This document shows positions 37,407 to 46,868 of a stretch of DNA of 64,000 nucleotides, piece by piece (the first letter of the stretch is position 1; each line of letters opens with the position of its first letter). This stretch comes from Comamonas halotolerans. GTDB taxonomy: Bacteria > Pseudomonadota > Gammaproteobacteria > Burkholderiales > Burkholderiaceae_C. The stretch lies in contig NZ_JASAUZ010000004.1 of assembly GCF_030162935.1 (NCBI RefSeq), positions 1 through 64,000 on the forward strand, read 5' to 3'. Under the pieces are notes generated by a model. It was not told the DNA's origin. It searched no databases and saw only the letters and a list, made by a program, of their open reading frames with translations. Both the position numbers and the translations under genes were made by a program.

Positions 37407-37628
37407 AGTCAGTGTCGGTAAGGGGTAAAAGTGCGCGCAGCACCGTGGGCTTGAGGAATATGGCTGTATTTTCTGCCTCAAACGCATGGTATGTCACAGC
37501 ACATTGCAATGGTCTGCATTGTGCTTATTTCTCAGGCGGACCGTGGAAAGTCCTTCTCTTGTCTGTGCGCGCAAGGGTGTTTTCTTTGACCCTGCGCACA
37601 TTCACACAGCTTTTAGCGCTAGCAATTG

Positions 37629-38498
37629 TCAGTCAGTGCCCATTTGCCCAAATCCCCGCTGTGGCAGCAAAGGGCTGAATGCACCAGCACGCTTTTGCTG
37701 CGTGGCCTGCACGGCTTCCATCACATGGCTGTTACTCCAGATGCCGGCTTGCAACCAGCCCATCTGGCGCAGGCTATCTTGCACGCTGTGATCACGGGCA
37801 TAGTCCAGCGCCTGCTTGCTGCCCCAGATGGCAACAGGGGGTTTGGCGGCAATTTCCTGGGCGCATTGCATGGCCGCTGCCAGCATAGCCGGCTGGTTGT
37901 CGAACACAGCGTTGACAAAGCCGTGTGCCTGCGCAGCCTGAGCGCTCCAACGCCGCCCTGTATAGGCCAACTCTTTTACCAGCCCCATGGGTAGCAACTT
38001 GGGCAGGCGCTGCAAGCTGCCCAGGTCAGCCACCATGCCAATATTGATCTCCTGCACGCAGAAAAATGCATCCTCTGTGGCGTAGCGAATGCAGGCACAG
38101 CAAACCATGTCCAACGCGCCGCCCACACAGCCGCCCTGAATGGCTGCAATCACCGGAGTGCGCAGTTGTTCCATGCGTGTAAAGACTTGCTGCATGTCCC
38201 ATAGAAATTCAGTCAAGGCAGCTCGGCCTTCAGGGCTATGGTCCTTGGGAGCGAAGTCAGGCTTGGCAAAAGTGTCCAGCGCCATGCCCGCGCTGAAGTG
38301 CATGCCTGTGCTGCTGATCACCAGCGCGCGTACATCGCCTGAGGTCTGAATGTGAGTCAGCGCTGCATCCAAATCACGCCAAAAGCCTGGGTGCATGGTG
38401 TTCAGGCTTTCCGGCTTGTTCAGTTGCAGGTGCGCAATGCGATCCTGCAGTTGCAAGTGCATGACCGATAGAGTGGGAAGAGGAGTGCTGGATGGCAT
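37629..38498 (-). CDS. Crotonase family, delta3,5-delta2,4-dienoyl-CoA isomerase-like
   Basis: A 289-residue acyl-CoA enzyme. The crotonase fold is clear: LNKPESLNTMHPGFWRDL, STGMHFSAGMALD (oxyanion hole) and AIQGGCVGGALDMVCCAC. The second active-site block is EINIGMVADLGSLQRLPKLL. The pattern with Glu/Asp and the ADxGxLQRLPK end is that of ECH1-type dienoyl-CoA isomerases (EVDIGLAADLGTLQRLPK), which shift double bases of unsaturated fatty acids during beta-oxidation, and not of hydratases with two Glu. The start is the ATG at 38498; the frame continues to 38546 without support. No other beta-oxidation genes are close. Confidence 0.88.
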   Translation of the reverse strand: MPSSTPLPTLSVMHLQLQDRIAHLQLNKPESLNTMHPGFWRDLDAALTHIQTSGDVRALVISSTGMHFSAGMALDTFAKPDFAPKDHSPEGRAALTEFLWDMQQVFTRMEQLRTPVIAAIQGGCVGGALDMVCCACIRYATEDAFFCVQEINIGMVADLGSLQRLPKLLPMGLVKELAYTGRRWSAQAAQAHGFVNAVFDNQPAMLAAAMQCAQEIAAKPPVAIWGSKQALDYARDHSVQDSLRQMGWLQAGIWSNSHVMEAVQATQQKRAGAFSPLLPQRGFGQMGTD

Positions 38499-38538
38499 AT
38501 GGCCTGGCACTGTAAAGAGTGCACAGGCACATGCAAAG

Positions 38539-38566
38539 TCACGCATTCCCTGAGGAGAATGCGTGA
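38539..38566. terminator. Perfect 10-bp hairpin after the HerA-like gene
   Basis: TCACGCATTC, loop CCTGAGGA, GAATGCGTGA. It starts one base past the stop codon of the minus-strand ATPase gene. There is no long T-run, so it may protect the mRNA end or work with Rho. Confidence 0.55.
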
Positions 38567-38567
38567 T

Positions 38568-40085
38568 TCAGCGTTTTTTGCTGCCGGTCAAACTCCCAAG
38601 CACGCCTCGGAGCAACTGGCGTCCCAGCTGGTTCGTCATGTTGCGGGCGGTGGACTTGACCAGACTTTGCACCAGTCCGTCTTTTTTTCCACCCCGTGGG
38701 CCGGTTGTGCCAAAAAGGAAGTCATTCAAGCCATCCATCAAACCTCCTTCAGTGGTGGCGCTGTTGGCTGAGCCGCCATGGGCGCCACCGGTGGCAGTGG
38801 GGGCCTGCGCGGCGCGAGCTTGAAGAACTTCGTAAGCAGAGTCACGATCCACGGCTTTGTCATACAAGCCAGCCACGATGGAATTGGCCAGGAGGCTGCG
38901 GCGCTGGGTGTCTTCAATTGGCCCGATCTGGCTGCCAGGCGGAATCACGTATACACGCTGGGTAATACCAGGGCGGCCTTTCTCATCGAGGAAGCTGATC
39001 AACGCCTCCCCCACCGCCAGCTCGGTGATTGCCGCTTCAATATCCACCTCAGGGTTGGGACGCATGGTTTGAGCGGTGGCTTTGACAGCCTTTTGGTCCT
39101 TGGGTGTGAATGCGCGCAGCGCATGCTGGACGCGGTTGCCAAGTTGCGCAAGCACGCTGTCAGGAATATCCATGGGATTCTGGGTGACGAAATACACGCC
39201 TACGCCCTTGGAGCGCACCAGTCGCACCACCAGTTCAATGCGCTCCACCAGTACCTTGGGTGCATCGTTGAACAGCAAGTGCGCTTCGTCAAAAAAGAAA
39301 GCCAGTTTCGGTTTTTCGGGGTCACCAATTTCCGGCAATTGCTCAAACAGCTCTGAAAGCATCCACAACAAGAAGGTGGAGTACAGGCGCGGTGACTGCA
39401 TCAGTTTGTCGGCGGCCAAAATATTGACGACACCTCGACCCTGAGCATCGGTCTGCATCAGATCGTCAATGTTGAGCATGGGCTCGCCAAAGAACTGATC
39501 ACCACCTTCGCTTTCAATCTGTAGCAAACCACGCTGTATGGCTCCCACACTGGCCGCAGAGATGTTGCCGTATTCGGTGGTGAACTGCTTGGCATTCTCA
39601 CCGACATGCTGCAGCATGGAGCGCAGGTCTTTGAGATCCAGCAACAGCATGCCGTTGTCATCGGCAATCTTGAAGACGATGTTGAGCACACCCATTTGTG
39701 TGTCGTTCAAACCCAACATACGGCCAATCAGCATAGGCCCCATGTCCGAAATGGTGGCGCGAACGGGGTGGCCCTGCTGGCCAAAAACATCCCACAGCGT
39801 ACTCGGGCATAAGGTGGATGATGGCAGGTCAATGCCACGCTCTTGCAGTGAGGCTGCCAGCTTGCCTCCAATGCTGCCTGCCTGGCTGATGCCAGTCAGG
39901 TCGCCTTTGATGTCGGCTAAAAACACCGGAACACCGGCTAAAGAGAAGCTTTCTGCAATTTTTTGCAGGGTAACGGTCTTGCCGGTGCCTGTGGCTCCGG
40001 TGATCAAACCGTGTCGATTTGCCATGCCTGGCAAGATGGAACATTCAATCTCGCCACGTTGGGCAATGGGCAATGCTGGGGCCAT
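38568..40085 (-). CDS. HerA-like ATPase, DUF853 (YjgR type)
   Basis: A 505-residue P-loop ATPase of the HerA/FtsK clan. Walker A is GATGTGKT (30-37), then [17 protein letters not shown]. Walker B is [12 protein letters not shown] (about 260-271). The arginine-finger-like end is [36 protein letters not shown] (quoted here in part only by its key words TQNP, IPD, LGNRVQ). The C-terminal 80 residues are low-complexity, with Gly/Ser/Thr stretches. Family members are broadly conserved, with no proven function; DNA translocation is inferred from HerA. The ATG at 40085 has GAGGAAA before it. Confidence 0.88.
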   Translation of the reverse strand: MAPALPIAQRGEIECSILPGMANRHGLITGATGTGKTVTLQKIAESFSLAGVPVFLADIKGDLTGISQAGSIGGKLAASLQERGIDLPSSTLCPSTLWDVFGQQGHPVRATISDMGPMLIGRMLGLNDTQMGVLNIVFKIADDNGMLLLDLKDLRSMLQHVGENAKQFTTEYGNISAASVGAIQRGLLQIESEGGDQFFGEPMLNIDDLMQTDAQGRGVVNILAADKLMQSPRLYSTFLLWMLSELFEQLPEIGDPEKPKLAFFFDEAHLLFNDAPKVLVERIELVVRLVRSKGVGVYFVTQNPMDIPDSVLAQLGNRVQHALRAFTPKDQKAVKATAQTMRPNPEVDIEAAITELAVGEALISFLDEKGRPGITQRVYVIPPGSQIGPIEDTQRRSLLANSIVAGLYDKAVDRDSAYEVLQARAAQAPTATGGAHGGSANSATTEGGLMDGLNDFLFGTTGPRGGKKDGLVQSLVKSTARNMTNQLGRQLLRGVLGSLTGSKKR

Positions 40086-40166
40086 GTTCGGGTTTCCTCT
40101 GTCAAGGTGCTCGGTCAAACGTAGAATCCGAGCCTAGTAGATTAAATCAAGACCAAAGGATTTCCT

Positions 40167-40886
40167 GTGGCAGGACATAGCAAATGGGCCAACATCCAGC
40201 ACCGCAAGGGTCGCCAGGATGAAAAGCGTGGCCGTATCTGGACCCGAATCATTCGTGAAATTATGGTGGCAGCCCGTCAAGGTGGCGGTGATCTGAATGC
40301 CAATCCTCGTCTGCGTTTGGCTGTAGATAAGGCCAAGGCGGCCAATATGCCTGCTGACAACATCAAGCGCAATATCGACAAGGCCACCGGTAATCTCGAA
40401 GGCGTGACCTACGAAGAAATTCGCTACGAAGGTTATGGCATCGGAGGCGCCGCCATCATTGTTGACACCATGACGGACAACAAGGTGCGCACCGTGGCTG
40501 AAGTGCGCCATGCTTTCAACAAGCATGGTGGCAACATGGGCACTGAAGGCTCTGTGGCTTTCCAGTTCAAGCACTGTGGCCAAATCATCTTTGCTCCAGG
40601 CGTGTCTGAAGATCAGGTGATGGAAATCGGGCTGGAAGCAGGTGCCGAAGATGTGATCACGGACGATGAAGGGGCGATTGAAGTGCTGACTGCTCCTGGC
40701 GACTTTGAAGCCGTGAAGAACGCATTGGAGGCTGCTGGTCTGAAGCCTGAAGTGGCTGAAGTCACCATGCGTGCTGAAAATACCATTGAGTTGCAAGGCG
40801 AAGACGCTGAGCGTATGCAAAAGCTGTTGGACGTCCTTGAAGATCTGGACGATGTTCAAGACGTTTATCACAACGCGGACTTATGA
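40167..40886 (+). CDS. yebC: YebC/PmpR family protein (canonical)
   Basis: A 239-residue protein with the standard start [15 protein letters not shown], read from a GTG at 40167 with AAAGGA ahead of it. Core stretches are [61 protein letters not shown] and the C-terminal [13 protein letters not shown]. The family (human TACO1) was named as a transcription regulator and more recently tied to translation, including ribosomes stalled at proline runs. It overlaps purD by four bases (ATGA), so the two are translated together. A YeeN-like paralogue is at 33655. Confidence 0.95.
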   Translation: MAGHSKWANIQHRKGRQDEKRGRIWTRIIREIMVAARQGGGDLNANPRLRLAVDKAKAANMPADNIKRNIDKATGNLEGVTYEEIRYEGYGIGGAAIIVDTMTDNKVRTVAEVRHAFNKHGGNMGTEGSVAFQFKHCGQIIFAPGVSEDQVMEIGLEAGAEDVITDDEGAIEVLTAPGDFEAVKNALEAAGLKPEVAEVTMRAENTIELQGEDAERMQKLLDVLEDLDDVQDVYHNADL

Positions 40887-42169
40887 AAATTCTTGTAATT
40901 GGCGGCGGTGGCCGTGAGCACGCCCTGGCGTGGAAGTTGGCACAGTCGCCCAAGGCGACCAAGGTGTTTGTGGCACCCGGTAACGGAGGCACTGCGCTGG
41001 CAGGCGGCAAGTTGCAGAACCTGCCCATTACCGATGTGGTGAAGCTGCGCGAATGGGCGCAAGCCGAAGGCGTGGCGCTGGCTGTGGTGGGGCCAGAAGC
41101 TCCATTGGCGGCAGGAGTGGTCGATGAATTTCGTGCCCATGGCCTGAAAGTGTTTGGCCCTACCAAGGCGGCTGCTCAGCTGGAATCCTCCAAGGCTTTC
41201 TCCAAGGCCTTCATGCGTCGCCATGGTATTCCCACGGCAGATTACGACACCTTCACCGATCCTGTTGCGGCGCACGCTTTCGTGGATCGTCTGGGTGCCC
41301 CAATCGTCATCAAGGCCGATGGTCTGGCCGCAGGCAAGGGCGTGGTCGTAGCCATGACCTTGCAAGAAGCGCACGATGCTGTGGACTTCATGCTGGTGGA
41401 CAACAAATACGGCGTGCAGCACAACGAAGGCGGTGCGCGGGTTGTGATCGAAGAGTTCCTCTCCGGCGAAGAAGCTTCGTTCATCGTGCTGTGCGATGGT
41501 AAAAATGTGGTGGCCATGGCTACCAGCCAGGATCACAAGCGTCTCAAAGACAACGACGAAGGCCCCAACACTGGCGGCATGGGCGCATATTCTCCCGCCC
41601 CAGTGGTCACGGCTGACGTCCATGCCCGTGCCATGCGCGAAATCATCCTGCCGACCATCCGTGGTATGGAAAAGGACGGCGTGCCTTTCACCGGATTCCT
41701 GTATGCCGGCTTGATGATTGACGGCAATGGCCACCCCAAGACGCTGGAGTTCAACACGCGCATGGGTGATCCGGAAACGCAGCCCATCATGATGCGCCTG
41801 AAGAGTGATCTGGTGGATGTCATGCTGGCAGCCGTGGATGGCAAGCTTGACCAAGTGGAGCTGGAGTGGGATCGCCGTACCGCGCTGGGCGTGGTCATGG
41901 CTGCGTATGGTTACCCAGAATCTCCCCGCAAGGGCGATGTCATCACAGGCTTGCCTGCTGAAGCAGACGATGCCGTGGTATTCCATGCTGGCACGCAATT
42001 GAATGAAACCGGCGTACCTGTGACTGCCGGCGGCCGTGTGCTGTGTGTGACTGTGCTTGCGGACAATGTGCGTCAGGCGCAGCAACGCGTGTATGACGTG
42101 ACGCGTGGCATCCACTTTGATGGCATGCAATACCGCCGCGATATCGGTTTCCGCGCGATCAAGAGCTGA
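40883..42169 (+). CDS. purD: Phosphoribosylamine-glycine ligase
   Basis: The 428-residue ATP-grasp enzyme of purine synthesis, joining glycine to phosphoribosylamine. Visible: [17 protein letters not shown] at the start, [14 protein letters not shown], the ATP-grasp stretch [43 protein letters not shown] and [15 protein letters not shown] (metal and phosphate binding). The length matches E. coli PurD (429). The start overlaps the stop of yebC. hemF follows after 10 bases. Confidence 0.98.
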   Translation: MKILVIGGGGREHALAWKLAQSPKATKVFVAPGNGGTALAGGKLQNLPITDVVKLREWAQAEGVALAVVGPEAPLAAGVVDEFRAHGLKVFGPTKAAAQLESSKAFSKAFMRRHGIPTADYDTFTDPVAAHAFVDRLGAPIVIKADGLAAGKGVVVAMTLQEAHDAVDFMLVDNKYGVQHNEGGARVVIEEFLSGEEASFIVLCDGKNVVAMATSQDHKRLKDNDEGPNTGGMGAYSPAPVVTADVHARAMREIILPTIRGMEKDGVPFTGFLYAGLMIDGNGHPKTLEFNTRMGDPETQPIMMRLKSDLVDVMLAAVDGKLDQVELEWDRRTALGVVMAAYGYPESPRKGDVITGLPAEADDAVVFHAGTQLNETGVPVTAGGRVLCVTVLADNVRQAQQRVYDVTRGIHFDGMQYRRDIGFRAIKS

Positions 42170-42179
42170 GGAACTTTAG

Positions 42180-43121
42180 GTGCAAGAGCAAAAAGCCACA
42201 GTGGACAATGTGCGTGCCTATTTGTTGGGCTTGCAGGCCAGTATCACCCAGGCACTGGAATCAGTGGAAGCTGTTGCGGGTGCTGGTGCGGCCAGGTTTG
42301 TGGCCGATCCCTGGAAAAAAGGAGCAGATGAGCGCCTGCAGGGTGATGGCATCACCAAAATCCTGGAAAACGGCGTGGTGTTCGAACGTGCAGGCTGTGG
42401 CTTTTCGCATGTCAAAGGCGCGCAACTGCCGCCGTCTGCCACGCAGCATCGTCCTGAGCTGGCTGGCGCTCCATTTGAAGCCATGGGCGTCTCACTGGTG
42501 TTTCACCCGCGCAACCCTTATGTGCCTACGGTGCACATGAATGTGCGCATGATCGCTGCCGGCCATGATGCTCAGGAAAAAACGTGCTGGTTTGGTGGTG
42601 GCATGGATCTGACGCCGGTGTATGGCTTTGAAGAAGATGCCGTGCATTTCCACCAGACCTGCAAAGATGCGGTGGAGCCGTTTGGTGCGGACCTTTACCC
42701 TCGCTTCAAAAAATGGTGCGATGAGTACTTCTATCTGAAGCACCGTAATGAGCAGCGTGGTATCGGTGGCATCTTCTATGATGACTTCAGCGAGTTGGGG
42801 CAGGATCAGGGCTTTGCCATGATGCGCTCGGTGGGAGATGCTTTCCTGAAGGCTTATCTGCCTATCGTTGAAAAGCGAAAATCTGCCCACTATGGACCCG
42901 ATCAGGTGGATTTTCAACGCTATCGCCGTGGGCGTTATGTGGAGTTCAATCTGGTCTGGGACAGAGGAACGCATTTTGGCTTGCAGTCGGGTGGACGCAC
43001 TGAATCGATTCTGTTGTCCATGCCCCTGCATGCAGACTGGAGCTACCAGCGCAAGGACGCACCAGGCACTCCAGAAGCAGATTTGCTGAGCCAATACTTG
43101 GTGCGTCGCGACTGGCTTTGA
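42180..43121 (+). CDS. hemF: Coproporphyrinogen III oxidase, oxygen-dependent
   Basis: A 313-residue haem-pathway enzyme that oxidatively decarboxylates two propionates of coproporphyrinogen III. Family signature: [49 protein letters not shown] and [16 protein letters not shown]. The start is a GTG at 42180 preceded by GAGGAACTTTAG. E. coli HemF is 299 residues. Several intervening genes in relatives put nadD next; here a terminator follows and then rsfS. Confidence 0.96.
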   Translation: MQEQKATVDNVRAYLLGLQASITQALESVEAVAGAGAARFVADPWKKGADERLQGDGITKILENGVVFERAGCGFSHVKGAQLPPSATQHRPELAGAPFEAMGVSLVFHPRNPYVPTVHMNVRMIAAGHDAQEKTCWFGGGMDLTPVYGFEEDAVHFHQTCKDAVEPFGADLYPRFKKWCDEYFYLKHRNEQRGIGGIFYDDFSELGQDQGFAMMRSVGDAFLKAYLPIVEKRKSAHYGPDQVDFQRYRRGRYVEFNLVWDRGTHFGLQSGGRTESILLSMPLHADWSYQRKDAPGTPEADLLSQYLVRRDWL

Positions 43122-43167
43122 GCCAAGGAAAACGCATTGGGAGCAGGAAAACTATAATTTCCATAGC

Positions 43168-43206
43168 TGCCGGCCTCAGGTCGCCTGTGGTCGGCATAAT
43201 TTTTTT
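43168..43206 (+). terminator. Rho-independent terminator after hemF
   Basis: TGCCGGCC, a 13-base loop, GGTCGGCA (one G-T mismatch allowed), TAAT, then six T. It lies 46 bases after hemF. A second hairpin-like pair (AAAGCCC at 43218 and GGGCTTT at 43251) follows before rsfS. Confidence 0.75.
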
Positions 43207-43314
43207 AGAAACACAATAAAAGCCCTGTCAGCGTGGGGCAGCATATGAAAGGGCTTTCAAGCCTTGCCAACCACCGCGCTATATTGACTGGAACTTTCAA
43301 CCAAACATCGCCTG

Positions 43315-43977
43315 ATGAGCACTTCCACAAAATCGGATTCCGCAGCCAAAAAAGACGTGACCAAACTTCAGCGTGCCATCGTCGATGGCTTGGAAGACGT
43401 CAAGGCACAAGATATTCAGGTTTTCAATACCGAGCATTTGTCGCCGCTGTTTGAGCGCGTGATCGTTGCTTCCGGTACTTCCAACCGCCAAACCAAGGCC
43501 CTGGCTTCCAGCGTGCGTGACGCTGTGAAGAAGGCAGGCTTTGCCGTGCCTCGCCATGAAGGTGAAGAAAACGGTGAATGGATCATCGTTGACTGCGGCC
43601 AGTGCGTGGTGCACATCATGCAGCCTAACATTCGCCAGTACTACCGCCTGGAAGAAATCTGGGGCGACAAGCCCGTACGTCTGAAACTTGGCGGTGCCAA
43701 GCCTTCCAAGATCTTTGCCTCCGAAGATGCCGAGGCAAAGCCTGTCAAAAAGCCCGCAGCCAAGAAAGCAGTGGCTGCTGTGGATGGCAAGACCGTGGTG
43801 AAGAAGGCTGCTGCCAAAAAATCGGCAGCCGTGAAGACTGCTGCTGAAAAGCCATCGGCTAAAAAACCTGCGGTGAAAAAGCCTGCCACCAAGAAACCTT
43901 CCGCAGTGAAGACCGTTGTGGTCAAGCCTACAGCGCCACGCGGCGGTGCGAAAAAGGCTGCTGCCAAGAAGGCATGA
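43315..43977 (+). CDS. rsfS: Ribosomal silencing factor RsfS with a basic tail
   Basis: A 220-residue protein. Residues 16-125 are the RsfS domain, which binds protein uL14 and blocks subunit joining in starved cells: [49 protein letters not shown] and [10 protein letters not shown]. Residues 142-220 are a low-complexity Lys/Ala/Pro tail made of repeated AAKK, AVKK and KPSA units, resembling histone H1-like tails. The domain is standard; the tail is about two-thirds as long again and must be flexible and strongly positive. The ribosome site is weak. The stop overlaps the start of rlmH (ATGA). Confidence 0.92.
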   Translation: MSTSTKSDSAAKKDVTKLQRAIVDGLEDVKAQDIQVFNTEHLSPLFERVIVASGTSNRQTKALASSVRDAVKKAGFAVPRHEGEENGEWIIVDCGQCVVHIMQPNIRQYYRLEEIWGDKPVRLKLGGAKPSKIFASEDAEAKPVKKPAAKKAVAAVDGKTVVKKAAAKKSAAVKTAAEKPSAKKPAVKKPATKKPSAVKTVVVKPTAPRGGAKKAAAKKA

Positions 43978-44441
43978 AACTGCTGATTGTGGCGGTAGGC
44001 CAGCATGTGCCAGATTGGGCACAGACGGCCTATGATGATTACGCCAAGCGCTTTCCGCCAGAACTCAAAGTTGAGCTCAAAGCTGTCAAAACAGAGCCTC
44101 GTGGCTCCAAGACAGTAGAGACTTTGTACGCTGCAGAGCGCAAACGTATCGAGGCGGCCATTCCACGGGGTACACGGATTGTGGTGCTGGATGAACGTGG
44201 AACCAACCTCACGACCAAAGCCCTGGCAGCACGCCTGCAAAACTGGCAGCTAGAAGGCGATGATGTGGCTCTGATCATTGGCGGGCCGGATGGACTTGAT
44301 CCGGCCTTCAAACAATTGGCCCATGAAAAGATTCGCCTCTCGGACATGACGCTGCCGCACGCCATGGTGCGTGTGCTGTTGATTGAGCAGCTCTACCGTG
44401 CATGGTCAGTCAATGCGGGCCATCCGTATCACCGTGAATAA
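43974..44441 (+). CDS. rlmH: 23S rRNA (pseudouridine1915-N3)-methyltransferase RlmH
   Basis: A 155-residue SPOUT methyltransferase that modifies pseudouridine 1915 in helix 69 of 23S rRNA. Visible: [45 protein letters not shown] (AdoMet knot) and [23 protein letters not shown]. The length is exact for the family (155 in E. coli). It is translationally coupled to rsfS by a four-base overlap, the usual pairing. Confidence 0.97.
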   Translation: MKLLIVAVGQHVPDWAQTAYDDYAKRFPPELKVELKAVKTEPRGSKTVETLYAAERKRIEAAIPRGTRIVVLDERGTNLTTKALAARLQNWQLEGDDVALIIGGPDGLDPAFKQLAHEKIRLSDMTLPHAMVRVLLIEQLYRAWSVNAGHPYHRE

Positions 44442-44463
44442 GCCGTCAGCTTGCTGAACGCCT

Positions 44464-44498
44464 AAGCCCTGCGCCTTGTGCGACAGGGCTTTGCTTTT
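44464..44498 (+). terminator. Probable terminator after rlmH
   Basis: AAGCCCTG, a 12-base loop, CAGGGCTT, then TGCTTTTT. It lies 22 bases after the rlmH stop. The T-run is interrupted, so it may be partial. Confidence 0.7.
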
Positions 44499-44539
44499 TG
44501 CAAACCCCTCCAGGATTGCTAGTGTGGCAGCTGCATGGT

Positions 44540-44593
44540 ACTATTTTTTTAGTAGCTTTTGGCGCTTGTTTTATAAGCGATAAAGCCATTTTT
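44540..44593. repeat. Comamonadaceae-type intergenic hairpin before maf
   Basis: ACTATTTTTTTAGTAGC, then GGCGCTT GTTTTAT AAGCGATAAAGCC, ending ATTTTT. The core is CGCTT/AAGCG with a 7-base loop, and GGC/GCC pair outside it. Its layout (AGTAGC-TTTTGGCGCTT-xxx-AAGCG-xTAAAGCC-ATTTTT) matches a repeat I know from intergenic regions of Comamonadaceae genomes. It probably acts as a terminator or mRNA stabiliser. Compare the element at 16276. Confidence 0.55.
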
Positions 44594-44607
44594 CAATTAG
44601 AAAAGAC

Positions 44608-45222
44608 ATGTCTGCATTTGTTTATCTTGCATCCCAAAGTCCCCGTCGCAGCCAATTGCTGCAGCAAATGAATGTGCGCCATGAGTTGCTGCTACCAAAT
44701 GCTGACGGTGATATAGCCGAGGATGCGGAGGCGATCGAAGTGGTATCGCCGGGTGAATCACCGCGCGATTATGTGCAGCGTGTGACTGGCTTGAAGCTTG
44801 ATGCCGCGGTTGATCGCCTTAGGCGCAGAGGCTTGGTTGCAGCCCCGACCCTGACCTCTGATACAACGGTTGCCTTAGGTGCAGAAATTTTGGGTAAGCC
44901 TGCGGATGCGGCAGAGGCAGAGGCCATGTTGCGCAAACTTTCGGGCCAGATGCATGAAGTGTTGACAGCAGTGGCTTTGCAAAATGGCAGCCAACGTCTG
45001 CAGGCTTTGTCTGTCTCAAAAGTGCGTTTCATGGCGATGAGCGATGCGCAGATCGACGCTTATGTTGCTTCTGGCGAGCCGTTTGGCAAAGCCGGGGCTT
45101 ATGGTGTGCAGGGGCTGGCAGCTACCATGATTGAATATATCGAAGGCAGCTATTCCGGCATCATGGGGTTGCCTGTCTTTGAGACAGCACAGTTGCTGCG
45201 CCAAATTGGCTGGAAGGTGTAG
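44608..45222 (+). CDS. maf: Maf family nucleotide pyrophosphatase (YhdE type)
   Basis: A 204-residue house-cleaning enzyme that hydrolyses dTTP, UTP and modified nucleotides to monophosphates. The Maf signature is [13 protein letters not shown] at residues 8-20, followed by [15 protein letters not shown] (catalytic Asp and Lys) and [37 protein letters not shown] near the C-terminus (given only in outline: GKAGAY, QG, IEGSYS, GLP). Placement directly before rng is the same as yhdE-rng in E. coli and argues for the dTTP/UTP type. Confidence 0.94.
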   Translation: MSAFVYLASQSPRRSQLLQQMNVRHELLLPNADGDIAEDAEAIEVVSPGESPRDYVQRVTGLKLDAAVDRLRRRGLVAAPTLTSDTTVALGAEILGKPADAAEAEAMLRKLSGQMHEVLTAVALQNGSQRLQALSVSKVRFMAMSDAQIDAYVASGEPFGKAGAYGVQGLAATMIEYIEGSYSGIMGLPVFETAQLLRQIGWKV

Positions 45223-45288
45223 CACCACGAGCAAGGGCGTTTTGCCCGTTCCCTCTTGGTAGAAATGACTCACAAAAAAACAGAAAAC

Positions 45289-46776
45289 ATGCAGCAAGAT
45301 ATTTTGATCAACTGGTCACCCCAAGAAACGCGTGTGGCGGTGGTAGAGCAGGGTGCGGTGCAAGAGCTGCATATCGAGCGCACGCTGGAACGTGGTCTGG
45401 TGGGCAACATCTACCTGGGCAAGGTTTCGCGCGTGTTGCCGGGTATGCAATCGGCTTTTATCGATATTGGTCTGGAGCGTGCTGCGTTCTTGCACGTGGC
45501 AGATGTGTGGCAGCGCCATGAAAGCGGTGATGCGCCGATGATTGCGCGCAAGAATGAGCCGCCAAAACCTATTGAGCACCAGGTGTTTGAAGGTCAGTCG
45601 ATTGTGGTGCAGGTGATCAAGGATCCCATTGGCACCAAAGGTGCACGCCTGTCCACGCAGATCAGTATTGCAGGGCGCTTGCTGGTGCATCTGCCGCAGG
45701 ACGAGCACATTGGCGTGTCGCAGAAAATCTCGCCCGAAGAGCGTGATGCACTGCGAACACGTCTGCAAAAGCTGGTAGGTCTGAAAGCCGATGGCGGAGG
45801 TGGTGGCTTTATTTTGCGCACCAACGGCGAAGATGCCAGCGATGAGGAGCTGGCTGAAGACATCAGCTATTTGCGCAAGACCTGGGCACGTGTTAAGAGT
45901 GCAGCTGTCACTTTGCCACCCATGTCGGTGTTGCACCAAGATCTGAATCTGCTGCAGCGCGTGTTGCGCGATCTGGTGGGAGAAAACACGCAGAGCATTC
46001 GCATTGATTCCCAGGAACAATTTGCCAAGCTGATGGCTTTTGGCAAAGAGTTCATGCCCAGTGCTGCACCCAAACTGCAGCTGTACAAAGGTGAGCGCCC
46101 TATATTTGATCTGTATTCGATCGATGAAGAGATTGCCAGGGCACTAGGAAAGCGTGTGGATCTCAAGTCTGGTGGCTACCTTGTCATTGATCAGACTGAG
46201 GCGTTGACTACGGTCGACGTCAATACTGGTGGTTACGTCGGAGCGCGCAATTTCGATGACACCATTTTCAAAACCAACCTGGAAGCGGCGCAAGCCATTG
46301 CACGGCAGCTGCGTTTGCGCAATCTGGGTGGCATCATCATTGCCGACTTTATCGATATGGCGCACGAAGAGCACCGTGAGCAAGTGCTGGAAGAGCTGAA
46401 CAAGCAACTCAAGCGCGACCGTGTGAAGACGATGGCAGGCAGCTTTTCGCAGTTAGGTCTGGTCGAGATGACACGCAAGCGTACCCGTGAATCGCTGGCG
46501 CATATGCTGTGTGAGCCATGCCCTGTTTGCCAGGGCAAGGGCAGTGTGAAAACAGTGCGAAGCGTTGCCTATGAAATCTTGCGCGAGATCTTGCGTGAGG
46601 CACGCCAGTTCAATCCCAAAGAGTTTCGTGTTGTAGCCAATCCAGACGTGATTGATTTGCTGCTGGACGAAGAAAATCAGCACCTGGCCGGGCTGAGTGA
46701 CTTTATCTGCAAGCCCATTTCTCTGCAGGCTGAAGGCACGTTGGCTCAAGAACAATACGATATTGTTTTGCTGTAG
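45289..46776 (+). CDS. rng: Ribonuclease G
   Basis: A 495-residue endoribonuclease of the RNase E/G family, maturing 16S rRNA 5' ends and turning over mRNA. The start MQQDILINWSPQETRVAV is the family N-terminus; in-frame starts at 45256 and 45265 would add 8-11 residues. The S1 domain follows (GNIYLGKVSRVLPGMQSAFIDIG). The catalytic domain has VDVNTGGYVGARNFDDT and LGGIIIADFIDM with the metal-binding Asp residues. The Zn-link pair lies in CEPCPVCQGKG. There is no long C-terminal scaffold, so it is G type and not E. Confidence 0.96.
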   Translation: MQQDILINWSPQETRVAVVEQGAVQELHIERTLERGLVGNIYLGKVSRVLPGMQSAFIDIGLERAAFLHVADVWQRHESGDAPMIARKNEPPKPIEHQVFEGQSIVVQVIKDPIGTKGARLSTQISIAGRLLVHLPQDEHIGVSQKISPEERDALRTRLQKLVGLKADGGGGGFILRTNGEDASDEELAEDISYLRKTWARVKSAAVTLPPMSVLHQDLNLLQRVLRDLVGENTQSIRIDSQEQFAKLMAFGKEFMPSAAPKLQLYKGERPIFDLYSIDEEIARALGKRVDLKSGGYLVIDQTEALTTVDVNTGGYVGARNFDDTIFKTNLEAAQAIARQLRLRNLGGIIIADFIDMAHEEHREQVLEELNKQLKRDRVKTMAGSFSQLGLVEMTRKRTRESLAHMLCEPCPVCQGKGSVKTVRSVAYEILREILREARQFNPKEFRVVANPDVIDLLLDEENQHLAGLSDFICKPISLQAEGTLAQEQYDIVLL

Positions 46777-46807
46777 CCTGAAGTCGTATCGCATCTTGCA
46801 CTGGAAT

Positions 46808-46838
46808 AAAAAAGGGAGCATTGATTGCTCCCTTTTTT
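46808..46838. terminator. Bidirectional terminator
   Basis: AAAAAAGGGAGCA, loop TTGAT, TGCTCCCTTTTTT. Symmetrical, between the convergent rng and glycerate kinase genes. Confidence 0.9.
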
Positions 46839-46868
46839 ATTGATTGATGGATGTATGGGTCGACTGTT

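Noticed and set aside
43153-43158. Perfect TATAAT
   Set aside because: No -35 at 16-18 bases, and a terminator hairpin begins 10 bases downstream, so a working promoter is unlikely.
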